In this document: one piece after another, positions 1 to 10,956 of the stretch | Numbering within the stretch: the stretch's first letter is position 1 | Layout of the letters: each line of letters opens with the position of its first letter | Assembly: GCF_040954645.1 (NCBI RefSeq) | Contig: NC_092807.1 | Location: forward strand, 2,480,001 to 2,544,000 | Source of the DNA: Diabrotica undecimpunctata | Taxonomy: Eukaryota; Arthropoda; Insecta; Coleoptera; Chrysomelidae | DNA: 64,000 bases | Direction: 5' to 3' | Position numbers and translations under genes: made by a program | The notes under the pieces: generated by a model | Told to the model about the DNA's origin: nothing | The model's database searches: none | Seen by the model: the letters and a program-made list of their open reading frames with translations, nothing else

Positions 1-871
1 GAGTTACATTTTGGTCAAGGATAAAATTTTGAATCAGAATTATGGCAAGAATTAGTAAATATTTTAGGTATTAAGAACACTCTTAATTCTCCATTCGCAA
101 TTTTGTCAAATTTGTCAATACATTTCAATGTTCGTCGCTGATAATGAAAAAGTTTGGGATAATTGAATTCCTAATCGTCGAAAAAAAAAACAGCGTGTAT
201 AAAAGTGAAGAAAAATATCTGTCATGTATTTTTAAAACATTTATATATTTGATATGACTAAATGAATCGAGCAAATCAAAGTCGTTAAAAAACCTATTTT
301 TGATTAAAATTAAAAGATTCTTCATACAACTTCGACATCCATCCTTACTACGGTTGATTTATATTAGTATGATCTTCTTTTAACTGTACTAAACACAGTT
401 GATTGCGAGTAAAAAAGAAAAAACCTCTGAAAATCCCAACTAAATTAAATGCGCCAACGACGACATCACAGGAGCTGAAGTTCCGCCAGAGTGCGCCTAT
501 ACCGCCGTGGCACAGACACGGCTATTACCTGTCGTTTATCCAGGAAATTATTCAATTTATGCCTTTGATGTGTTACATTAGGTAATTAAGATTTATGTAT
601 TGGATGCATATGGTCAGTGAAATTAATGTCGGTTTCAAATTTTGTCTTATTTATGTAAATTTGCAACATGTCGAAAACTTTTCTGAAATATTACTGAAAA
701 TTAAAATAAACACTCCTCTACTTCGTATCTTAACATTGTATTTAAGACAATTATTACGATCTTATATAAATATCCTACAATATTGTCAAAAGCGGCTGGT
801 GAGGAAAGGCTAGCTGGCGCCGCCTCCCTAAGAAAATGATGTACCTATTAATAATTGTATTTTATATTCTC
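1..871. other. No recognisable gene
   Basis: AT-rich sequence with only short open frames on both strands. The frame at 403-585 is basic and low in complexity, has no splice context I trust and matches no family I know. A GC-richer patch lies near 455-540 and another near 790-830, but neither resolves into a feature. The last bases lead into an older repeat whose second copy lies at 8431-8527. Confidence 0.5.
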
Positions 872-922
872 ACTAGTGATTTTGCACCTAACCATGCGAC
901 GGGAGATCCAATCAATTACATA

Positions 923-1428
923 TACAGGGTGAGTCATGAGGAACTTTACATACTTCTACCATATGTAGAGTCCCTCAGGGAGCATATCATGTGGCCACTA
1001 AAAAATGTCAACTCCTCTTCTTTATTAATTAACAGGGTGATTTGTGTAATTGACCATTTATTTCATTTTACTGTAGTGTTTATACGGCTCATTTGATTTT
1101 TTTAATTTTTGCATGATACAGTACACTACTATCAAGCATTCGACTGGTATTAGCTAAACTAAAAAATTCCAGGACTGGCTTTGGAAAAATTAATTTAGGG
1201 ATTCGTATTAAATATTACACCCTGTATATATTTTTTTTAAAATGCAATAAGTGATTTTCAAACTACATAAATAGCCAATGAAAACGACATATGCGACAAT
1301 GTTGTCGCACTTTTATTAAATTTTTACTGAACGATCAAATCTTACCAAAAATAGAACAACCATAATGAAGTATCAAATTATATGGTAATTAATTTAAACA
1401 AATGTTATAAATTTCAAACATTTTAATA
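923..1428 (+). repeat. Left terminal inverted repeat
   Basis: This arm is the reverse complement of 3084-3591 with very few differences by eye. Similarity stops abruptly near 1428, where the left side reads AATAATTG and the right arm, reversed, reads AATTAAAA. The arm is mostly non-coding AT-rich sequence. It contains ACAGGGTG at the outer edge and an ACACCCTGTATAT block near 1216, so an internal copy of the outer end lies inside the arm. Confidence 0.88.
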
Positions 1429-1587
1429 ATTGAAATGATAAACTGAGTCACTGCACAACAAAAAACAGTAACTACTAACAATAACGAAGAACAATTTAAA
1501 AAAAAACTCAAAATATATACATAGTTATGATAAACCCATAAATTAGAACTGGAAAAGATACAATAATGGTAACAAAATAAAAATAAT

Positions 1588-2635
1588 TCAAAATAGATTT
1601 TTGAAATGGAACCCTGCAGCCTGTACACATTTTTGTTGCTGAATTGTTAATTGACGTATTGAATTACGGATACTCTGGGGATCGTTTCTAATAGTATTAC
1701 AACAATGTATAATTCTATCAATTAATTGTTGTCGGTTATTAATATTCACTGCGTAAACTAGTTGCTTCAATCGTCCCCAAATATGGTAATCAACGGGATT
1801 AAAATCAGGGGATCTTGAAGGCCACGAAATAGGACCTGCACGTCCTATCCACCTGTTGCCATAAACATTATTGAGATGTCTCACTGCCAGTAAAAAGTGT
1901 AGGGGTGCCCCATCATGCTGAAAATACATCCCTCGGATAGCAACGTTCGCGTTGGCAAGCAAATTCGGCAAAATATTTTGTAGAAAGTTCAAATAGACCT
2001 GCCCTGTTAAAGGACCATCAAAAAAGTGAGGACCTACTAATTGGTTATTTATGACACCAATCCACACGTTAACCGAAAACCTTAACTGAGAACGACGTTC
2101 TCGAATAGCATGGGGATTTTCTTCTGCCCACACATGTGAATTTCGTGAATTATTTATCCCGTCTCTGGTAAATTGGGCTTCATCTGTAAATAGTGTCCTG
2201 TATAGCGTTGGTCGATTATTGTTAATCCATCTACAAAATTCCAACCTATCGATCTCATCTCCAGCATGTAGTCGCTGAACCATTTGAATGTGATATGGGT
2301 ATAGATTATTTGCTTTGTAAGACTCTACTTACTTTTGATTGAGTAACATTGAGTTCTCGACTTACTTGTCTAGTGCTTATTGTAGGGTTCATAGTAACGG
2401 CGTCCATAATGTCATCTTCCTGCGCTTCATCTACATGTCGCTCTGTTGTTCCACTAGGAAAAGTGCCATTTTCTCGCAAATAATTAAAAACTGACCCAAA
2501 TGTTGGATGACTGGGAGTTCGACGATTAGGAAATCTCCTGCGATATTCTCTACTAGCAGCCCTACCATTCCCATTACAGAATCCATAAACAAATATTATG
2601 TCTGCATATTCTGTGGTCGAAAACTGATGTGGCAT
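1588..2635 (-). pseudogene. DDE transposase with DUF4817-type HTH, one frameshift
   Basis: The protein starts MPHQFSTTEYADII at 2635. The first ~108 residues form a helix-turn-helix region like the DUF4817 domains of insect transposases (motifs RRRFPNRRTPSHPTF and RQVSRELNVTQSKVSRVL). A single-base shift near 2305 then breaks the frame. The reading resumes as LYPYHIQMVQRLHAGDEI and runs through the catalytic half: LFTDEAQFTRDG (first Asp), YFQHDGAP (second Asp) and SPDFNPVDYHIWG (third Asp). By hand count 40 residues separate the last two acidic residues. The end is AAGFHFKNLF. Apart from the one shift the gene is complete at about 349 residues, so this copy could have been mobilised recently. 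Confidence 0.85.
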
Positions 2636-3083
2636 TTTGAACGAAAGTAACAAAAGCTCTACCAAAACTAACACAATGTACTTAACGTAGATATGACAGA
2701 AGAAATATGTATTCTTGTACACATAAATAACAATTGATAATGACAATAATGACAATGGGTATAAAATATCAAGAAACGTCAAACGGTCAACGCCAACCTT
2801 CATTTTAAACTTTTTTAGATTTATTTTTATTTAGTACAGTTGATGCAATATATTATTATTTGACATAAAATTTTAATCATTTACAATCAACAAAAACTAA
2901 CACATACAAGAGGTTTGACTTTTTAATCAATTTAATTTATTATTTATCGAAAATAATGTCCAATACGATCTATGGGTAAAAATTTAAAATTGAAAAACAA
3001 TTGATTCTATCGTATAGATAATACAAAGTTACAGTAAAGATGTTAATTTTCTACGTATTAGATTATGTTGTAGGAACTCATTT

Positions 3084-3591
3084 TAATTAAAATGTTTGAA
3101 ATTTATAACATTTGTTTAAATTAATACCTTATAATTTGATACTTCATTATGGTTGTTCTACTTTTGGTAAGATTTGATCGTTCACTAAAAATTTAATAAA
3201 AGTGCGACAACATTGTCGCATATGTCGTTTTCATTGGCTATTTATGTAGTTTGAAAATCACTTATTGCATTTTAAAAAATATATATATACAGGGTGTAAT
3301 ATTTAATACGAATCCCTAAATTAATTTTTCCAAAGCCAGTCCTGGAATTTTTTAGTTTAGCTAATACCAGTCGAATGCTTGATAGTAGTGTACTGTATCA
3401 TGCAAAAATTAAAAAAATCAAATGAGCCGTATAAACACTACAGTAAAATGAAATAAATGGTCAATTACACAAATCACCCTGTTAATTAATAAAGAAGAGG
3501 AGTTGACATTTTTTAGTGGCCACATGATATGCTCCCTGAGGGACTCTACATATGGTAGAAGTATGTAAAGTTCCTCATGACTCACCCTGTA
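3084..3591 (-). repeat. Right terminal inverted repeat
   Basis: Mirror image of the left arm, ending CTCACCCTGTA followed by TA. It also carries the internal ATACAGGGTGTAATA block near 3288, opposite the one at about 1216. Transcripts crossing the whole element could fold into a hairpin of about 500 bp, a potential small-RNA source. Confidence 0.88.
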
Positions 3592-3637
3592 TAATCACTG
3601 TACTTAATTTTTTCTGTCTTCCTCCTATTTAAGGTTG

Positions 3638-4500
3638 TATTTGGACTTTTCGTTAGCTTTGCTGCTAAATTATAATTTCAATATCTTCGCAAATATTATA
3701 GAGAATCGAACAAAACGATTTGAATGGAAAAATTAAAAAATCCATTAGTTAAAACGTACGATGTTAACATATCAATCATTGAAATTCTATTCAATTAAAA
3801 GTATACAATTTGTGATATTATTTAATCACATTCATTTATTATAATTTATAATCAGCATCTATCAAAATTTATACTATTAATAATAATAGTTTATACTTTA
3901 TGCATAAAAACCAAACTATGTTATAATACTCCAGAACTGATCAATCAATGACAAGCAAAAACCTTCACTAATTGATTGTAAAAAGCCAAACCGAAGATTC
4001 CTTATTTTTATTCACAATTGTACACAATAATTAATATTTTCACACAAACAAAAAGTCGATAAATCGCCTCGAAAGGGACGAAATAGAACATTTAATTAAG
4101 ATGGGAGCGCCAACTAATTATAAATATCAATCAGAATCAGAACGAATCCACAGTGGCTGGCGTAATAAAAATGATCATTAGAAGTTACAAATGGTTCCTG
4201 AATAATTTCTCGATATATTTTCTCCTTTCGTTGGTAAGCGTTAAAAAAGGACAAGAGGCCCGGTAAAAGTTCCGAGGCTTAATTACTACAGGGCTTTTTA
4301 GCAGTGGCGTGCAGAAATAAAATGATAGGAAGAACAAAATTCTAATGAAAATTTTATTTTATGTTTATTTTCCCCAAAAGAAATCTATACCTGTTTAAAC
4401 TAAAATGTCACTCTTTGTTCTTCTTTCTCTTCATTACCAGCTGTATAGTTCCCTTATTCTTATTAACATAACCTCACTTTTCATTGTTTGACTCATACGC
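3638..4500. other. No recognisable gene
   Basis: AT-rich intergenic sequence with no long frame, no transposon ends and no recognised motif. It lies between the long-TIR transposon and the decayed multicopy gene that begins near 4505. Confidence 0.5.
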
Positions 4501-5645
4501 TTTTATTTATGGCTAGTTGCCGTTGTAAAAACTATCCACATACATTGTGTTACATATGTGGTGATTTTGTGATTAAAAAACATCAGAGAGACATTACTGA
4601 CTTTGTAAAAAAGGTATATTTTGCATAATTTGGTGTCAAATTTGGTGACCAAGAGGTTGGGCTCCTCACAATATATGTTATGTTTGAGGAAGATTTCAGG
4701 AAGTAGTCGAAGAAAGGAAAAAGCTTTCAGAAAAGAAAGAAAGAAAGAAAGTGATTGTTTATCCGAACCTCCCGTGTGCTATCCGTCCGGTAGAGCATGG
4801 ACCTGAACTGCCAGTCCCTGAGCCTCCTCTACGTATTGAAGACATTTTAAATACTAGTTAATCAGAATCTGATGAAAGTGATCCAGAAAGTGATGGCGAA
4901 TTTTGTGAATGAACCACAGTTGTGTATACAAGCTGAGTTGGATGACTTAGTAACAGATTTAGGTTTAACAAAGGAAAAATGAGAATTGCTTGGTTCAAGA
5001 TTAAAAAAAAAGAATTTTTTGTCGTCTGGTACATCAATTTACAAATACAGGTACAGAGATCAACAGTTTGCTTAGTTTTTTTAGACAGAAAGGGGATTTG
5101 GTCTACTGCCATGATATTGGTGATCTAATGAATGCGTTTGTTATTGAGTATAATAAGGATGATTGGAGGCTTTTTATAGACTCTTTAAAATCAAGTTTAA
5201 AAGCTGTACTCTTATACAATGAGAACACTTATGCTTCACTTTATATTGCTCATTTATTCCATATAAAAGAGACATATGAAAATTTTGACACCATTCTACA
5301 GAAAATCAGCTATTCAGCTCACAATTAGCTGATTTGTGGAGATGTAATAATTGATACTTGCATACTTTTGTATAGAGAAAGAGATTTATAAAGTTTCCAT
5401 TGTGGACGGGACAGTAGAGAAAGAGATAAACACTGGTCCACAAAACAATGGCCCATAAGAAATGTTTTCACACCTGGCGAGAAGAACATTTTATACAAAA
5501 CTTTGGTAGATCCAAAAAAGTTCCTGCTTTCACCTCTACGCATCAAATTAGGTTTAATGAAACAGTCTGTCAAGGCTCTGCCTAAAGATGGGGAAAGTTT
5601 CAAGTACTTGAGTGAAAAGTTTCCCCATCTATCATAAGCCAAATT

Positions 5646-7100
5646 CTTCTTCTTCCTATGCCGTCCCCATTAACGGAGGTTGGCGACCACATTTTTAAAA
5701 GCTTCTCTGTCTTTTGCAACGTGGAATAATTCGTCTACAGTCATGTTTGTCCAGTCTCGAATATTTCGCAGCCATGACTTCCTCTTTCTACCTATTCTCT
5801 TTTTGCCATCGACTCTACCCTGCATGATGACCTGCAGAAGACTATATTTATTATTTCTTAGTATGTGTCCAAGGTATGCAGTCTTGCGTACTTTTATCGT
5901 TCTCAACAATTTTTTGACTCGACCCATTCTTCTCAGCACTTCCTCATTGGTGACCCTGGCAGTCCATGGGATTCTCAACATTCTCCGGTATATCCAAAGT
6001 TCAAAGGCTTCAATCTTTTTAACTATTTGCGCTTTTAGTGTCCATGTTTCTACCTCGTACAATAGTTGCGACCAGACGTAACATTCAACAAACCTCAGTC
6101 TCAGCGCAATATTCAGATTTTTGTCACAGAACAATTGTTTGAATTTTAAGAACGCTGCCCTTGCCATTTCTATTCGTACCCGGATCTCTTGGTCTGGATC
6201 TAATTCTGTGTTGATGTAAGCTCCCAGATATTTATATTTTGTCACTCTCTCTATTTGCTGTCCACCAAGAGTTAGTTGTTCATTATTTATTGGACTCCTT
6301 GATACTATCATAAATTTGGTCTTATCTGTGTTGATGTCAAGTCCCATTTGAATGCATTCACTATTTATTGCATCTAGTAAAGTTTGTAGATCTTCTATAC
6401 TCTCAGCCATAATTACCGTGTCATCTGCAAATCTCATGGTGTTTATGATTTCTCCACCAATTCTTATTCCCTCTTTTCTTTTCTGAATATGACCTGTGAG
6501 TACACGTTGAAAAGCGTCGGAGACAAGACGCATCCTTGCCTAACCCCTCTCGCAATCGGTATATTATTTGTTTCTATATCGTTCACCTTTACTACTGCTT
6601 TCTGGTTCCAGTATATAGCCTTAATAAACTCAATGTCTTTTTTGTCTAAATTGATGTTTTTTAATTCATCTATTAACTTCATATGCTGCACTCGGTCAAA
6701 GGCCTTCCTAAAGTCTATGAAGCATACATATGCACTCTTGTTATATTCCCGACATTTCTGCAAGAGTACCGTCAACGCAAATAATGCCTCTCTTGTACCC
6801 ATGCCTCCTCTGAAGCCAAACTGAGTTTCATCTATCTGTTCCTCACATTTCTTATAAATTCGGTTTTGAACAATTTTCAAAAGAATCTTTAAAGGGTGGC
6901 ACATTAGGCTTATCAATCTATAGTCATTACATGATTTGGGATTGTTGTTTTTTGGTAGAGGTAATTCTTCCATTCTTCCGGGATGTTGCCCTCTACATAT
7001 ATGTGGTTGAGAATTCGGGTGAGTCTCTTTATATTACCGTCATCTAAGGCTGTTAACAGTTCAACTGGAATTTGATCAGGACCCGGTGCTTTTAAGCTAA
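5646..7100 (-). mobile_element. 5'-truncated non-LTR retrotransposon, RTE-like, family A
   Basis: The insertion lies between two identical 12 bp copies of ATAAGCCAAATT (5634-5645 and 7101-7112), a clean target-site duplication. It runs on the minus strand, so its 3' end is at 5646, with a short GAAGAAGAA-type tail. Only the reverse-transcriptase part and C-terminus remain; the endonuclease is missing, as expected from incomplete reverse transcription. It landed in frame inside the decayed gene at 4505-7430, whose protein reading rejoins exactly when the LINE is removed. The same family occurs at 17486-18243 and 28362-29481. Confidence 0.9.
5670..6973 (-). pseudogene. Reverse transcriptase of family A LINE, frameshifted
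   Basis: The upstream part (6464-6973) has the RT fingers and palm: SCNDYRLISLMCHPLKI, TQFGFRGGMGTREALFAL, AYVCFIDFRKAFDRVQH and IARGVRQGCVLSPTLFNVYS. A shift near 6490 leads to the second frame (5670-6533) with the catalytic MRFADDTVIMAES box. The thumb and C-terminal region follow: KYKYLGAYI, YRRMLRIPWTARVTNEEVLR, LGHILRNNKYSLLQVIMQG and the basic GRKRKSWLRNIRDW. The FADD box and both conserved aspartates are intact. There is no zinc knuckle or restriction-type endonuclease at the C-terminus, which argues against the R2 clade. The exact clade is unassigned. Confidence 0.85.
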
Positions 7101-7440
7101 ATAAGCCAAATTAAAAGAAGATATTTTTGTTGGACCAGATATTCGTAAAATGATGTTCAACTCTACCTTTGAAACCAAGATGACTACTAAGGAAAAATAA
7201 GCTTGGATTGCGTTTAACAAAGTTGTAACCAAGTTTTTAGGTTATATGAAAGACCCTATCTAATGAGCCTTAACATCCACTTTTTGCATAATTATCTTGA
7301 CTTCTCTCTGAAAATCTGGGCGATGTCAATGAAGAACACGGCGAACAATTCCAGCAGGATATCAAGATGATGGAGAAACGATACCAGAAACAAGTAATGA
7401 TGATAAATAACCCTTATGTTACATAATATGTACAAAATAA

Positions 7441-8430
7441 ACCTTATTACTCATCTACTTCTTAATCTACGAATTTAAATCTCAAAAAACTACAAACAGA
7501 CAGCAAATTGATGAAAAAATCCCAACTGTCACTTAAATTTTAATTAAAACCTGTACAGATTCCAGCTCTAACTATGTAATGTAATGCAAGTAATCAAGTT
7601 TGATAATATTTGACAAGATAGCAGAAGTGATACTGTTTGGTAATAATTTCCATCGTCCATCAAACGAATATATAATCGTGGAAATTTATTCCCCCTCTAC
7701 CCCTATTAAAGGGTTAAAGTATGCTGCAAGAAGAAAGTGTACTGTATACTGTGCAAGAGCTACAATTCACCAGAGTTTACAACGGTTACTTTAAAAATAA
7801 AGCCAATTTTTTATTAATTTTAGCTTACGTAAATGATTAAGTAATTACATTGTCTTGAAATAGACCTCGAATTAGAATAATCCTTGTAAATATTTTCGGA
7901 GTTTCCGAATTCCCCCCGGCGAACAAAAATCCGTCAGGTGGCGAGGTATCCTATGACTTATAACGAGGTGAATATTCATACTAGAAAAAAATTATACACA
8001 AGGAGAATAATAAATAGTTTTAATAAATAATAAATAATAATAAAATATGGCACCTAAACGATAATACATTAATCAGCTCCACCTTAACCACAATTATGAA
8101 GAAACTCTACGTCTAAATTATAGAAATATCCTCATCAATATATCATCAAAAAATTAGCAACAGGTTATGTTACTAATTTTTTGACCACAAATTTTTAAAT
8201 GATGTTTTCCATTCAATATTTGTCAAAATAAAACAGAATGATCGTTTGTATTAGTTAATGGTATTCGTAGTAATATTGTCTTTTCATGCTAAATAAATTT
8301 AGACCGAATTCTTGTATGGAAAATGATAGAAGACATTCTAACATCTCTGGACCTCTAATTCTGCTTTTTATTATGGCGATTCTAATTTTATTCACAGTTG
8401 TCTTTAACACATGAGTAGATTATTATATTA
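7441..8430. other. No recognisable gene
   Basis: Low-complexity AT-rich sequence. The frame at 7600-7794 shows no known motif and no splice context. A small GC-richer patch at 7905-7950 has no identifiable function. Confidence 0.45.
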
Positions 8431-8527
8431 AACTAGTGATTTTGCCGGTCATCATTCGAGGAGGGATCCAATCAATTGCATCTACATTCACTTCATTTAA
8501 TTTTTCTGTCTTCCTCCTATCTAAGAC
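8431..8527. repeat. Paralogous empty site of the 0.9-3.6 kb transposon
   Basis: This stretch (ACTAGTGATTTTGC, then GATCCAATCAATTGCAT, then TTTTTCTGTCTTCCTCCTAT) matches the left flank 872-922 joined to the right flank 3592-3637, with no transposon between them. It shows that the element entered one copy of a pre-existing repeat. The identity of the older repeat is unknown to me. Confidence 0.75.
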
Positions 8528-8783
8528 TAGGACGACAACAGAATAATATTTTACTCTGTTGTACAACTTTCATAACAAATAAGTCACTTTTGGGGAGTCG
8601 CTGAACTTTTTGCCTAAAGTCGTCCATCCAATATCCATAAAAATCCAATTTTTAGGATCGACGAAATTTTTAAAAGAATTAAAAGTTAAATTTTTAAAAT
8701 AAAAAACTTCTTGCATGAAAGGGCCTTGCAGATAAATCCACAAGGAATCTACATTCCTGTATTTGGCTGTATACCATATATTA

Positions 8784-9205
8784 AAAAATTAATTAAAATC
8801 CTTTGTAAAAGGTATATATTTAAAAACCCAAACGGGCTGTATTAGACAAAACGTTTTCGGAATTCATTATTCCATCATCGGTGACCAACTGAAGTTGCTC
8901 AGTTGCTTCCATAAAGTCCTCGTAGACACACCGTCTCAGGACTTGCAACTTCAACGTGCAGTCATATGTCGCCATGTTACCTAATCCAACGGTAACTTTA
9001 ACATCCTAATTATTTATAAGATATAATGTCAAACAAATGTAACTAATTATTTGTTAACGGGTTTTTACCCATATATTTAGTGGCTACATTCATGTACTCC
9101 TAGACACCGATGATGGAATGATGTATTCCGAAAACGTTTTGTCTAACACAGCCCGTTTGGGTTTTTAAATATATACCTTTTACAAAGGATTTTAATTAAT
9201 TTTTT
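8784..9205. mobile_element. Non-autonomous foldback element with ~100 bp TIRs
   Basis: 8784-8883 is the reverse complement of 9105-9205 with a few mismatches. The arms contain AACCCAAACGGGCTGT and ACAAAACGTTTTCGGAAT, ending at CCATCATCGGTG. About 220 bp of unrelated sequence lies between them, with no coding potential. The inner arm reads ACCGATGATGGAAT, then ATTCCGAAAACG, then TTTTGTC. That layout echoes a hammerhead core (CUGAUGA, helix II, GAAA, cleavage triplet) but has C for U in the core and an extra U before helix II. Penelope-like elements carry inverted terminal repeats with hammerheads, so a relation is possible but unproven. Confidence 0.6.
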
Positions 9206-9770
9206 GCAGATAAATATTTTACAATCTGGCAGATAGTTATCTGAAGCATAGACATTTATTTATAAAATAAAATGTACCCGTCTTTTCACGTCAAATTATG
9301 TTGCGGTTTCTTATCTGTAAGATAAATGTAAAATTTATTTCGGAACATACTAATATTTAATTCATTGTCAAAGAAATCAAAATAATGTTTTAATATATCT
9401 TTTGATTATACAATTTGTGGTGTGCAGGAATAAATTAAATTATATAAAGAAAACTTTAATAATGAATAAAAAAATATTACATGTTTAATCATTCTTCTCA
9501 GGTTTTTCCACAACACTAAAATATTATATAAGGTTAGCTCAAATATCTTCAACTTTAACAAGTTCAGTAATATTTTCATTTAGCAATTCATCTTCAAAAT
9601 TATCTTTATTTTGATTTCCTAGGTTATACTCGTAAAATGTTGATGTAGATTAGAACGGTTGAATCTTTTCAACCTTACAGTCACTTCCACTGGATGAAGT
9701 CCCTAAACCTTCTCTTCTATACATAAAAAGTTATGTTGGATATCTGGTTCTAATATGAAATTCATTCATT

Positions 9771-9926
9771 CAGTCGCTCTGAACGTGAAAATAAATTTTT
9801 TCTGTCTTAGGAAGCAACTCTAACATGGCTTCGTATGGACGAAAATAGCGACATCTGATATTAAAATCCGTAAACTAATTTTTGAGACCAAACCAATTTT
9901 ATTTTCACGTTCAGAGCGACTGTGAC
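9771..9926. repeat. Inverted repeat linked to hammerhead unit
   Basis: The 25-30 bp around CAGTCGCTCTGAACGTGAAA (near 9771-9800) recurs inverted at 9898-9926. Reading 9780-9870 on the minus strand gives a sequence (ATATCAGATGTCGCTATT, then GTTGCTTCC, then AAGACAGAAAA) that matches the plus strand at 14971-15034, directly upstream of the hammerhead at 15058. So this locus holds one inverted partial copy and one direct copy of the same element, head to head. Confidence 0.7.
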
Positions 9927-9979
9927 TATCCGTTCTGAAGAGCCCTTTTAAGGCGAAATACGTATAAGCAGATACACAG
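9920..9979 (+). ncRNA. Type-I hammerhead ribozyme motif, copy 2
   Basis: The core CTGAAGA (9935-9941) fits CUGANGA. Helix II is GCC/GGC (9942-9944 with 9952-9954). GAAA is at 9955-9958. A very short helix III is followed by the cleavage triplet ATA (9964-9966). Helix I forms from flanking sequence: CCGTT (9930-9934) with AGCAG (9967-9971) by four pairs including one wobble and one mismatch, then an internal loop, then CTGTG (9920-9924) with CACAG (9975-9979). It is homologous to the motif at 15058, and the two differ by compensatory changes. The C-A mismatch in helix I suggests some decay. Such minimal type-I hammerheads are known from Penelope-like retroelements. Confidence 0.72.
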
Positions 9980-9999
9980 ACGCACTATACGTGAAATCA

Positions 10000-10950
10000 A
10001 ATCTTAACTGGCTTTTTCCTTTTATTCCGATATACTCTGTACGAGTACTAGAAACCAATTCGCTAAGGATTTTACTTAGTTGAAAAGATATGTTGTGGAA
10101 TGCAATTTCTAGATTCCCCATGTCTCTAATAACATTTTTATCAACGTCTGTTTTGCTTTGCAATTCTTAGAAGGCACAGATTAAAGCAAAAATCTGAATT
10201 TGGTTTCGAAAATTAGTTTACGGATTTTATTTACTTTTTCTTTTTTATTAAGTAATTCTAAAGTATTAATTTTTAAATATCTTATAAGTAATTATTTGTG
10301 ATGTGAATTTCAACACTGCCAAATACCAATATTGCGCACTGTCAAACTCATTTGAGTCTATCTTCACTGGGTCAAAATATATAAACTGTCCTAAAATCGT
10401 CATAAAATACCATCGAAAACAAGACTTTTTCAATATATTAATGTAGCGACAAAACACATTTTTAAATTGACAGCTTTAATAGGCTTTAATATTCCTTTAT
10501 AAAAATCGTAGATAATCTACGCCGCTGGCAATGGCTTCTGTTTCAAAGTTGATAGACTTAATTATAGGGTTTTATTCGTGATAGGATTAAGAGTTTCGTG
10601 ACAAAAAACACTTAAACGGTAGTTTGTGGGTTGGCGAAACTGGTAAGCCATTAAGGTAGTCACACACGAAGAAGTACATATTTTGCATACGATCATCAAC
10701 AAATTACGGAATATGATTCAAGGGGCGATAATACCTGATGTATTTACAAACTGAAATCAACGACATTTGAACAAGGTACAAGAAAGAGAAAGAGAGCGAG
10801 AAAGTGCTAAACAAACTTATCAACTTTTCAAAAAAAAACAGAAACAAAGATGCCGATCAATTAAAGACACTAAATTTATGAATTCCTTTTTCTGCTCTAT
10901 ATTTAGCTATTTTATTTACTTTTCTTTCGGATTGCCATTATATTGTAGGT
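10000..10950. other. No recognisable gene
   Basis: The direct hammerhead unit fades out by about 10020. The rest is AT-rich with short frames that match nothing I know. A purine-rich GAGAAAGAGAGCGAGAAAG run lies near 10780. Confidence 0.45.
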
Positions 10951-10956
10951 TTTTAT

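Larger units (their letters stand above)
923..3591 (-). mobile_element. Long-TIR DDE transposon (IS630/Tc1-mariner superfamily)
   Basis: A 2.67 kb DNA transposon bounded by nearly perfect inverted repeats of about 500 bp that begin TACAGGGTGAGTCATGAGG. TA dinucleotides flank both ends, as expected for this superfamily. The unique centre carries one transposase gene on the minus strand. The element sits inside an older repeat: the flanks 872-922 and 3592-3637, once joined, resemble an uninterrupted copy at 8431-8527, which supports both boundaries. The very similar arms imply a young insertion. TIRs this long are unusual for Tc1/mariner elements, most of which have ends below about 250 bp. Confidence 0.9.
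4505..7430 (+). pseudogene. Decayed member of an arthropod multicopy protein family, split by a LINE
   Basis: Frames read in turn match a family I recall as repeated in insect genomes, of unknown function and never clearly tied to a transposon. The N-terminus has a Cys-rich segment (SCRCKNYPHTLCYICGDF). It is followed by an acidic stretch near 4860-4900 and by ELLGSRLKKKNFLSSGTSIY, and the best preserved part is 5068-5328 (DWRLFIDSLKSSLKAVLLYN, then IAHLFHIKETYENF). Then come DPKKFLLSPLRIKLGLMKQ and FKYLSEKFPHLS up to 5645. After the LINE the same frame resumes with AKLKEDIFVGPDIRKMM and later SENLGDVNEEHGEQFQQDIK and MMEKRYQ. Several stops and shifts make it non-functional. Family assignment is from memory. 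Confidence 0.6.

Noticed and set aside
836..1096. 86-codon plus-strand open frame
   Set aside because: It runs from host flank into the non-coding left arm of the long-TIR transposon; no motif, and the arm is repeated at the other end without coding constraint.
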